Shown here: one piece after another, positions 43,051 through 49,899 of the stretch
Numbering within the stretch: position 1 is the first letter of the stretch
How the letters are laid out: the number at the start of each line of letters is the position of its first letter
Assembly: GCF_024580145.1 (NCBI RefSeq)
Contig: NZ_JANINI010000015.1
Span: 22,002-71,900, forward strand
Source of the DNA: Methyloversatilis sp. XJ19-49
GTDB taxonomy: Bacteria; Pseudomonadota; Gammaproteobacteria; Burkholderiales; Rhodocyclaceae
DNA: 49,899 bases
Reading direction: 5' to 3'
Notes under the pieces: generated by a model
The model's database searches: none
What the model saw: only the letters and a program-made list of their open reading frames with translations
Told to the model about the DNA's origin: nothing
Program-made: the position numbers and the translations under genes

Positions 43051-43116
43051 AGCGACCGCCGCATGCCGCGCCTCACGCCAGATTCCGTCACGTTTTGATG
43101 CACCGCGGAACGAGTA

Positions 43117-43145
43117 TTGTCTGCAGCCGTGCATGTCCGTATACT
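43117..43145 (+). promoter_or_regulatory. Predicted promoter of gltBD
   Basis: TTGTCT (43117-43122) and TATACT (43140-43145) are spaced by 17 bases and match the consensus at four and five of six positions. A start near 43152 leaves a leader of about 200 bases before gltB. The 301 bases from 43051 to 43351 hold no other gene that I can support. Confidence 0.5.
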
Positions 43146-43351
43146 CCGTCGTCCACCCCAAAAGTGCCCGGAGCGGCTTCAGCGTTGAAGCGGCCAGGCC
43201 ACCCGAGCCGGTGCCCACATCGTCCCGCCGTCAGGCGATGATCGTGGAAGCCGGCTTTTTCACGGGCTTGGAGGTGCGAATTCCCGCAGTGCGACAGGCC
43301 GCAGGGCCGGTTCCGTGCGCGGTTGGCAAACGAGTTCCGAGGACGAATGCA

Positions 43352-46300
43352 ATGGGTCTTCCCCATACTCAAGGTCTGTACGACCCCGAAAACGAGCACG
43401 ATGCATGTGGTGTGGGTTTCGTTGCGAACATCAAGAATCGCACGTCGCACGACATCATCGAAAAGGGTCTGCTGATCCTGAAGAATCTCGACCATCGGGG
43501 TGCCACCGGTTACGACCCGATGCTCGGTGACGGTGCCGGCATCCTGATCCAGCTGCCCGACGCGCTGCTGCGCGACGAAGCCGGCAAACTCGGCATCACG
43601 CTGCCCGCCGCCGGCGATTACGCCTGCGGAACCGTTTTCCTGCCGCAATCCGCCAATGGCGCCGCCGCCTGTGAATCGGTCGTCGCGCGCATCATCCACG
43701 AAGAAGGCCTGACCTTCCTCGGCTGGCGCGATCTGCCGCGCGACAGCAGCGTGCTGGCCGAAGCGGCCCGCGCCATGGAGCCGCAGATGCGCCAGGTGCT
43801 GATCGGCCGCCCGGACACCGTGGCCGACCAGACCGCCTTCGAACGCAAGCTGTTCGTCGTGCGCAAGCGCGTCGAACATGCGGTGCGCGCGCTCAAGCTG
43901 TCCGACGTCGGTCAGTTCTACATTCCGTCGCTGTCGTCGCGCACGATCGTTTACAAAGGCATGCTGCTGGCCAACCAGGTAGGCGAGTACTTCCTCGACC
44001 TGCAGGACAGTCGTGCGACGTCCGCGCTGGCCCTCGTACACCAGCGCTTCTCGACCAACACCTTCCCGACCTGGGATCTGGCACACCCCTTCCGCATGAT
44101 TGCCCACAACGGTGAAATCAACACCGTGCGCGGCAACATCAACTGGATGAAGGCGCGCCAGAAGTCGATGAAGTCGGCTGCACTGGGCCAGGATCTCGAC
44201 AAGCTGTGGCCGCTGATCGACGAAGGCGGTTCCGATTCGGCGTCGTTCGACAACGCGCTCGAATTGCTCGTGATGGGCGGCTATTCGCTGGCCCACGCCA
44301 TGATGATGCTGATCCCGGAAGCCTGGGCCGGCAATCCGCTGATGGACGAAGAACGCCGCGCGTTCTACGAATTCCATGCCGCGATCATGGAGCCGTGGGA
44401 CGGTCCGGCCGCCGTGGCCTTCACCGACGGCCGCCAGATCGGTGCCACGCTCGACCGCAACGGCCTGCGCCCGGCGCGTTTCCTGGTCACCGACGACGAC
44501 ATGGTCGTCATGGCGTCCGAAATGGGCGTGCTGCCGATTCCGGACGAACGCATCATCCAGAAATGGCGCCTGCAGCCGGGCAAGATGTTCATGATCGACC
44601 TCGAAAAGGGCGCGATCATCGAAGACGGCGCGCTCAAGCACGAACTGTCTACCGAATACCCGTACGACAAGTGGATCACCGATTCGCGCTTCTTCCTGAC
44701 CGAACTGGAAGAGGTTGAGTACGCGAACAGCCGCACTGAAACCCTGCTCGACACGCAGCAGGCCTTCGGCTACACCCAGGAAGACATCAAGTTCATCCTC
44801 GCGCCGATGGCGTCGGCCGGCGAAGAAGCCGTCGGTTCGATGGGCAACGACTCGACGCTGCCGGTGCTGTCCGACCGCAACAAGCCGCTGTACAGCTACT
44901 TCAAGCAGCTGTTCGCGCAGGTGACCAATCCGCCGATCGACCCGATCCGCGAAGAAATCGTCATGTCACTCGCGTCCTTCATCGGCCCGCGTCCGAACCT
45001 GATGGGCGTGGCCGACAACGAAGACGGCCTGACACCGCGCCTCGAACTGACCCAGCCGGTGCTGACCAACCAGGATCTGATGCGCCTGCGCGACATCGAA
45101 CGCCTGACCGGCGGCAAGTACCGCTCGCTGGTGCTCGACATGACCTATCCGGCCGCCGAGGGCGCAGCCGGTTGCGAAGCCACCCTACAGCGCCTGCAGA
45201 ACGCAGCCGAAAAGTCGGTCGCCGACGGTTTCAACATCGTGCTGCTGTCCGACCGCGCCGTGTCGCGCGAGCGTGTCGCCGTCCCCGCGCTGCTCGCCAC
45301 GTCCGCCGTGCATCACCATCTGGTGCGCAAGGGCCTGCGCACGTTGACCGGTCTGGTCATCGACACCGGTTCGGCGCGCGAAACCCACCACTTCGCGCTG
45401 CTCGCCGGTTACGGCGCCGAGGCGATCTGTCCGTGGCTGGCCTTCGACACCATCGCCGAAATTTCCAATGAGCTGCCGTCCGGGCTGTCGACCAAGGAAG
45501 CGTCGAAGCGCTTCATCAAGGCGGTCGGCAAGGGCCTGAACAAGGTCATGTCCAAGATGGGCATTTCGACCTATCAGTCCTACAGCGGCGCGCAGATTTT
45601 CGAAGCCATCGGCCTCAACTCGGCCTTCGTGAAGCGCTACTTCACCGGCACCGCCACCCAGGTCGAAGGCATCGGCCTGGCGGAAGTCGCCGAAGAAGCC
45701 CTACGCACGCACACCCAGGCCTTCGGCAACGACCCGGTGCTGGCCAATGCGCTGGATGCCGGCGGCGAGTACGCCTTCCGCATCCGCGGCGAAGAGCACA
45801 TGTGGACGCCGGACGCGATCGCCAAGCTGCAGCACTCGACGCGTGCCAACAAATACGACACGTACAAGGAATACGCGAAGATCATCAACGACCAGACGAA
45901 GCGTCACATGACGCTGCGCGGCCTGTTCGACATCAAGCCGGCCGGCCCGCCGGTGCCGCTGTCCGAAGTCGAACCGGCGGCGGAAATCGTCCGTCGTTTC
46001 GCCACCGGCGCCATGTCGCTCGGCTCGATCTCCACCGAAGCGCACACCACGCTGGCCATTGCGATGAACCGCATCGGCGGCAAGTCGAACACAGGTGAGG
46101 GCGGCGAAGATCCGATCCGCTTCAAGCCGGTGACCGAAGACACCACGCTCGACAAGCTGATCGGTTCGTCGCGTGTCGAAGTCGCGCTGCCGCTGAAGAA
46201 GGGCGATTCGCTTCGCTCGAAGATCAAGCAGGTCGCGTCCGGCCGTTTCGGCGTCACCGCCGAATATCTGGCCAGCGCCGACCAGCTGCAGATCAAGATG

Positions 46301-48019
46301 GCACAGGGTGCCAAGCCGGGCGAGGGCGGGCAGCTGCCCGGCCACAAGGTGTCGGAATACATCGGCTTCCTGCGTCACTCGGTGCCGGGTGTCGGCCTGA
46401 TTTCGCCGCCGCCGCACCATGACATCTATTCGATCGAAGATCTGGCACAACTGATCCACGACCTGAAGAACTCGAATCCGCAGGCTTCGGTGTCGGTCAA
46501 GCTGGTGTCGGAAATCGGTGTCGGCACCGTGGCCGCAGGCGTCTCCAAGGCCAAGGCCGACCACGTCGTGATCGCCGGTCACGACGGCGGCACAGGTGCC
46601 AGCCCGATTTCGTCGATCAAGCACTGCGGCACGCCGTGGGAACTCGGCCTGGCCGAAACCCAGCAGACGCTGGTGCTGAACCGCCTGCGTGGCCGCATCC
46701 GCGTGCAGGCTGACGGCCAGATGAAGACCGGTCGCGATGTGCTGATCGGTGCGCTGCTGGGCGCCGATGAATTCGGTTTCGCCACCGCGCCGCTGGTCGT
46801 CGAAGGCTGCATCATGATGCGCAAGTGCCATCTGAACACCTGCCCGGTCGGCGTCGCGACCCAGGATCCGGTGCTGCGCAAGAAATTCACCGGCCAGCCC
46901 GAACACGTCGTCAATTTCTTCTTCTTCGTCGCCGAAGAAGTGCGCGAATTGATGGCGTCGATGGGTATCCGCAAGTTCGAAGACCTGATCGGCCGCGCCG
47001 ACCTGCTCGACACGCGTGCCGGCATCGAACACTGGAAGGCGCGCGGGCTCGACTTTTCGCGCATCTTCTTCATGCCGCCGGTACCGGCCGAGGTATCGCG
47101 CTGCCATTCGGAAACGCAGGACCACGGTATCGACCGCGCGCTCGACCATGCGCTGATCGCCAAGGCGAAGGACGCCATCGAAACCGGCAAGCCGGTGGTC
47201 ATCGAATCACCGATCACCAACGTGAACCGCACCGCCGGCACCATGCTGTCGCACGCCGTGGCCAGCAAGTACGGCCACGCCGGCCTGCCCGACGGCACCA
47301 TCACGGTGAAGCTCGCCGGCACTGCCGGCCAGAGCTTCGGCGCCTTCGTCGCACGCGGCATCACGCTGGAACTGACCGGCCAGGGCAACGACTACGTCGC
47401 CAAGGGCCTGTCCGGCGGCCGCATCATCATCAAGCCGAGCGATGCGTTCCGCGGCAAGGCCGAACAGAACATCATCGTCGGCAATACCGTGCTGTACGGT
47501 GCGATCGAAGGCGAGTGCTACTTCCGCGGCGTGGCCGGCGAACGCTTCGCGGTGCGTAATTCTGGCGCCATCGCGGTGGTCGAAGGCACCGGTGACCACG
47601 GCTGCGAATACATGACCGGCGGCACCGTGGTCGTGCTCGGCCAGACCGGGCGCAACTTCGCCGCCGGCATGTCGGGCGGCGTGGCCTACGTGCTCGACGA
47701 GGACGGCAGCTTCGCCAAACGCTGCAACATGTCCATGGTCGAAATCGACGCCCTCAGCGGTGATCTGGCGGACGACGCCGACATCGACGTGATCGGTCGC
47801 GCGGTGGTGAACCATGTCGACATGTGCGACGAAGAGATCATCCGTCGCCTGGTCACCCGTCACCTGCACTTCACCGGCTCGGCGCGCGCGCGCGACGTGC
47901 TCGACAACTGGGCGCAGTGGCGCGCGAAGTTCGTCAAGGTGATGCCGATCGAATACCGTCGCGCGCTGCGCGAAATGGCTGCCAAGGCGGAAGCGCCCAG
48001 CGCAGCCCTGGCCAAGTAA
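43352..48019 (+). CDS. gltB: Glutamate synthase large (alpha) subunit
   Basis: A 1555-residue NADPH-GOGAT alpha subunit. C19 in DACGVGFVA becomes the N-terminal nucleophile of the class II glutaminase domain after cleavage of the short propeptide. A central domain and a FMN-binding synthase domain follow ([30 protein letters not shown]). The 3Fe-4S cysteines lie in [12 protein letters not shown] (C-x5-C-x4-C). A C-terminal beta-helix gltB3 domain completes it. It transfers glutamine amide nitrogen to 2-oxoglutarate. GAGGA lies about nine bases before the ATG. The frame remains open upstream, but the homology begins here. Confidence 0.97.
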   Translation: MGLPHTQGLYDPENEHDACGVGFVANIKNRTSHDIIEKGLLILKNLDHRGATGYDPMLGDGAGILIQLPDALLRDEAGKLGITLPAAGDYACGTVFLPQSANGAAACESVVARIIHEEGLTFLGWRDLPRDSSVLAEAARAMEPQMRQVLIGRPDTVADQTAFERKLFVVRKRVEHAVRALKLSDVGQFYIPSLSSRTIVYKGMLLANQVGEYFLDLQDSRATSALALVHQRFSTNTFPTWDLAHPFRMIAHNGEINTVRGNINWMKARQKSMKSAALGQDLDKLWPLIDEGGSDSASFDNALELLVMGGYSLAHAMMMLIPEAWAGNPLMDEERRAFYEFHAAIMEPWDGPAAVAFTDGRQIGATLDRNGLRPARFLVTDDDMVVMASEMGVLPIPDERIIQKWRLQPGKMFMIDLEKGAIIEDGALKHELSTEYPYDKWITDSRFFLTELEEVEYANSRTETLLDTQQAFGYTQEDIKFILAPMASAGEEAVGSMGNDSTLPVLSDRNKPLYSYFKQLFAQVTNPPIDPIREEIVMSLASFIGPRPNLMGVADNEDGLTPRLELTQPVLTNQDLMRLRDIERLTGGKYRSLVLDMTYPAAEGAAGCEATLQRLQNAAEKSVADGFNIVLLSDRAVSRERVAVPALLATSAVHHHLVRKGLRTLTGLVIDTGSARETHHFALLAGYGAEAICPWLAFDTIAEISNELPSGLSTKEASKRFIKAVGKGLNKVMSKMGISTYQSYSGAQIFEAIGLNSAFVKRYFTGTATQVEGIGLAEVAEEALRTHTQAFGNDPVLANALDAGGEYAFRIRGEEHMWTPDAIAKLQHSTRANKYDTYKEYAKIINDQTKRHMTLRGLFDIKPAGPPVPLSEVEPAAEIVRRFATGAMSLGSISTEAHTTLAIAMNRIGGKSNTGEGGEDPIRFKPVTEDTTLDKLIGSSRVEVALPLKKGDSLRSKIKQVASGRFGVTAEYLASADQLQIKMAQGAKPGEGGQLPGHKVSEYIGFLRHSVPGVGLISPPPHHDIYSIEDLAQLIHDLKNSNPQASVSVKLVSEIGVGTVAAGVSKAKADHVVIAGHDGGTGASPISSIKHCGTPWELGLAETQQTLVLNRLRGRIRVQADGQMKTGRDVLIGALLGADEFGFATAPLVVEGCIMMRKCHLNTCPVGVATQDPVLRKKFTGQPEHVVNFFFFVAEEVRELMASMGIRKFEDLIGRADLLDTRAGIEHWKARGLDFSRIFFMPPVPAEVSRCHSETQDHGIDRALDHALIAKAKDAIETGKPVVIESPITNVNRTAGTMLSHAVASKYGHAGLPDGTITVKLAGTAGQSFGAFVARGITLELTGQGNDYVAKGLSGGRIIIKPSDAFRGKAEQNIIVGNTVLYGAIEGECYFRGVAGERFAVRNSGAIAVVEGTGDHGCEYMTGGTVVVLGQTGRNFAAGMSGGVAYVLDEDGSFAKRCNMSMVEIDALSGDLADDADIDVIGRAVVNHVDMCDEEIIRRLVTRHLHFTGSARARDVLDNWAQWRAKFVKVMPIEYRRALREMAAKAEAPSAALAK

Positions 48020-48033
48020 CAGGAACACGAGTC

Positions 48034-49500
48034 ATGGGAAAGTCCACCGGTTTTCTTGAATTCCAGCGCCTGTCCGAGGCGTCGCTGCCGGTCGCCGAGC
48101 GCGTCCACAACTACCGCGAATTCGTGCTGCACCTCAGTGACGAAGAAGCCAGGGTGCAGGGTGCGCGCTGCATGGACTGCGGCATTCCGTTCTGCAACAA
48201 CGGCTGTCCGGTCAACAACATCATTCCCGACTTCAATGACCTGGTGTATCGCCAGGACTGGAAGCAGGCGATCGATGTGCTGCATTCGACCAACAACTTT
48301 CCGGAATTCACCGGCCGCATCTGTCCGGCGCCGTGCGAAGCCGCCTGCACGCTGACCATCAACAGCGACGCGGTGGGCATCAAGTCGATCGAGCACGCCA
48401 TCATCGACAAGGCCTGGGAAATGGGCTGGGTCGTACCGCAGCCGCCGGCCGCCAAGACCGGCAAGAAGGTGGCTGTAGTCGGCTCCGGCCCGGCGGGTCT
48501 GTCGGTGGCGCAGCAACTGGCCCGCGTCGGTCACGACGTGACCGTGTTCGAGAAGAACAACCGCGTCGGCGGCCTGCTGCGTTACGGCATCCCCGACTTC
48601 AAGATGGAAAAGTCGCACATCGATCGTCGCGTCGCGCAGATGGAAGCCGAAGGGGTCACCTTCCGCACCGGCGTGCGCATCGGTGATCTGCCGGAAGGCT
48701 CTCCGGTGCACAGCGACGCCGCAACGGTCATCAGCCCGGCGCAGTTGAACGCCGAGTTCGACGCCGTCGTGCTGGCGGGCGGTGCCGAACAGCCGCGCGA
48801 CCTGCCGGTGCCGGGTCGCGACCTCGACGGCGTGCATTTCGCGATGGACTTCCTGCCGCTGCAGAATCGCGTCGTCGCCGGCGACACCGTGCCGAACCAG
48901 ATCATGGCCACCGGCAAGCACGTCGTCGTGATCGGTGGCGGCGACACCGGTTCGGACTGCGTCGGCACGTCGAACCGCCACGGCGCAGCCAGCGTCAGCC
49001 AGTTCGAACTGCTGCCGCAGCCGCCGGAAGCCGAGAACAAGCCGCTGGTGTGGCCGTACTGGCCGGTCAAGCTGCGCACATCCTCGAGCCACGAAGAAGG
49101 CTGCGAGCGTGACTGGGCGGTCGCGACCAAGGAATTCATCGGCGAGAACGGCAAGGTCAAGAAGCTCAAGGCCGTCCGCGTCGAATGGAAAGACGGTCGC
49201 ATGCAGGAGGTGCCGGGCTCGGAAACCCTGATGGACGCCGACCTCGTGCTGCTCGCGATGGGCTTCGTCAGCCCGGCTGCCAGCATCCTCGACAGCTTCG
49301 GCGTCGACAAGGACGCCCGCGGCAATGCAAAGGCCACGACCGACGGTGACGGCTGCTACGCGACCAGCGTGCCCAAGGTGTTCGCCGCCGGCGACATGCG
49401 TCGCGGCCAGTCGCTCGTCGTGTGGGCGATCCGTGAAGGTCGTCAGTGCGCCCGCGAAGTGGATCAATTCCTGATGGGTTCATCGACCTTGCCACGCTGA
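48034..49500 (+). CDS. gltD: Glutamate synthase small (beta) subunit
   Basis: A 488-residue flavoprotein that supplies electrons from NADPH to GltB. Cysteine motifs [14 protein letters not shown] and CPAPCEAAC bind the 4Fe-4S clusters. The FAD motif [10 protein letters not shown] lies near residue 149, and the NADPH motif [11 protein letters not shown] follows. The C-terminus has the usual [21 protein letters not shown] nine bases upstream and 14 bases of spacing from gltB support the start and one operon. Confidence 0.97.
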   Translation: MGKSTGFLEFQRLSEASLPVAERVHNYREFVLHLSDEEARVQGARCMDCGIPFCNNGCPVNNIIPDFNDLVYRQDWKQAIDVLHSTNNFPEFTGRICPAPCEAACTLTINSDAVGIKSIEHAIIDKAWEMGWVVPQPPAAKTGKKVAVVGSGPAGLSVAQQLARVGHDVTVFEKNNRVGGLLRYGIPDFKMEKSHIDRRVAQMEAEGVTFRTGVRIGDLPEGSPVHSDAATVISPAQLNAEFDAVVLAGGAEQPRDLPVPGRDLDGVHFAMDFLPLQNRVVAGDTVPNQIMATGKHVVVIGGGDTGSDCVGTSNRHGAASVSQFELLPQPPEAENKPLVWPYWPVKLRTSSSHEEGCERDWAVATKEFIGENGKVKKLKAVRVEWKDGRMQEVPGSETLMDADLVLLAMGFVSPAASILDSFGVDKDARGNAKATTDGDGCYATSVPKVFAAGDMRRGQSLVVWAIREGRQCAREVDQFLMGSSTLPR

Positions 49501-49588
49501 TCGTCCGCCCTTCCCGGATTGCCCTGCGGGCGAAAGGGAAACATCGGCCGACCGGTCTCTGTTTAGATGGGCGGTAGTGGAGCAGCCC
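49501..49588. other. Short region after gltD
   Basis: No gene is seen. A weak nested hairpin (outer CCCTT/AAGGG, inner GCCC-TGC-GGGC at 49521-49531) could slow transcription, but no T-run follows. Confidence 0.3.
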
Positions 49589-49674
49589 CTGTGGGAGCGG
49601 CGGCCTCGCCGCGATCGGCGCGTTGATCAGCGATCATCGCGGTATCGATCGCGGCGAGGCCGCCGCTCCCACAG
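49589..49674. repeat. REP-like element pair (perfect 29-bp inverted repeat)
   Basis: The arm at 49589-49617 begins CTGTGGGAGCGG and continues with GCGGCCTCGCCGCGAT. The arm at 49646-49674 is its exact reverse complement. The 28-base spacer contains a small palindrome, TGATC-AGC-GATCA. Sequence style and pairing resemble the REP/REPIN elements of proteobacteria, which are short non-autonomous repeats mobilised by RAYT transposases. No other copy was noticed in this window. Confidence 0.75.
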
Positions 49675-49899
49675 CAAGCTCCCACAGCAAGCTCCCACAG
49701 CAAGCTCCCACAGCAAGCTCCCACAGCAAGCTCCCACAGCAAGCTCCCACAGCAAGCTCCCACAGCAAGCTCCCACAGCAAGCTCCCACAGCAAGCTCCC
49801 ACAGCAAGCTCCCACAGCAAGCTCCCACAGCAAGCTCCCACAGCAAGCTCCCACAGCAAGCTCCCACAGCAAGCTCCCACAGCAAGCTCCCACAGCAAG
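49666..49899. repeat. 13-bp tandem repeat array (18 copies to the window edge)
   Basis: The unit CTCCCACAGCAAG is repeated without visible change for 234 bases, exactly 18 units, and runs off the window. The first unit overlaps the last bases of the right REP arm (CTCCCACAG), so the array looks like an expansion of the REP tail plus CAAG. Frames open on the minus strand here are artefacts of the repeat. Confidence 0.95.

Noticed and set aside
40821-43218. Long antisense frames opposite aroB, dgt and the gltB leader.
   Set aside because: They lie opposite intact, recognised genes and show shadow-frame composition.
49563-49898. Minus-strand frames encoding a repeated ELAVGACCGSLLW peptide.
   Set aside because: They only read the 13-bp tandem repeat; three frames are open because the unit contains no stop codon in that direction.
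49666-49899. Tandem array considered as a CRISPR array.
   Set aside because: Units are 13 bases and contiguous, with no spacers and no cas genes nearby.

Overview
This 49.9-kb window is GC-rich, gene-dense proteobacterial chromosome. Gene content and order (hemW-rdgB-rph next to a Ser/Thr phosphatase/kinase pair and yicC; gmk-rpoZ-spoT; hslR-lysA-lptM opposite cyaY; mrcA opposite pilMNOPQ-aroK-aroB-dgt-gltBD) point to a betaproteobacterium. A formaldehyde-activating-enzyme homologue suggests a relative of methylotrophic Rhodocyclales/Nitrosomonadales, for example Methyloversatilis. That genus-level guess is inference. No rRNA, tRNA, insertion sequence, prophage or CRISPR array was seen.

Layout. 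0-4.5 kb (minus): a tightly overlapping operon with a kinase, a PP2C phosphatase, rph, rdgB and hemW, read from a promoter near 4.53 kb. 4.6-6.6 kb (plus): yicC, then an isolated PEP-CTERM exported protein. 6.6-12.5 kb (minus): a four-gene metabolic module made of a PHA-synthase-like DUF3141 hydrolase, a FabI-type reductase, a MaoC-phosphotransacylase fusion and an acetate-kinase-family enzyme. 12.5-15.4 kb: a membrane protein, a winged-helix regulator and two small exported proteins, with three copies of a GCCCA-TTT-TGGGC palindrome in the two divergent intergenic regions. 15.4-21.2 kb (plus): an RRM-like protein followed by a complete tripartite RND efflux system. 21.4-26.3 kb (plus): gmk, rpoZ, spoT, a DUF3460 gene and a DnaQ/GIY-YIG fusion. 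26.3-29.8 kb (minus): a histidine kinase and its REC-GGDEF-EAL partner. 29.9-32.4 kb (minus): lptM, lysA, hslR and a Fae paralogue, ending in a clear terminator. 32.4-35.1 kb: cyaY converging on the PBP1A gene mrcA. 35.3-43 kb (plus): type IV pilus assembly genes, then the shikimate genes aroK and aroB, and dgt. 43.3-49.5 kb (plus): both glutamate synthase subunits. 49.6 kb to the edge: a perfect REP-like inverted pair running into a 13-bp tandem array that is cut by the window end.

Most of the window is housekeeping. The accessory interest lies in 6.6-15.4 kb. The four enzymes there could form a route from polyhydroxybutyrate or a 3-hydroxyacyl-CoA, through crotonyl-CoA and butyryl-CoA, to an acyl phosphate, a free acid and ATP. 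The adjacent regulator and the shared palindromes suggest a small regulon. Other points worth checking are a Fae homologue with Met where the family has its catalytic His, the exonuclease/GIY-YIG fusion, and the REP-derived tandem array.
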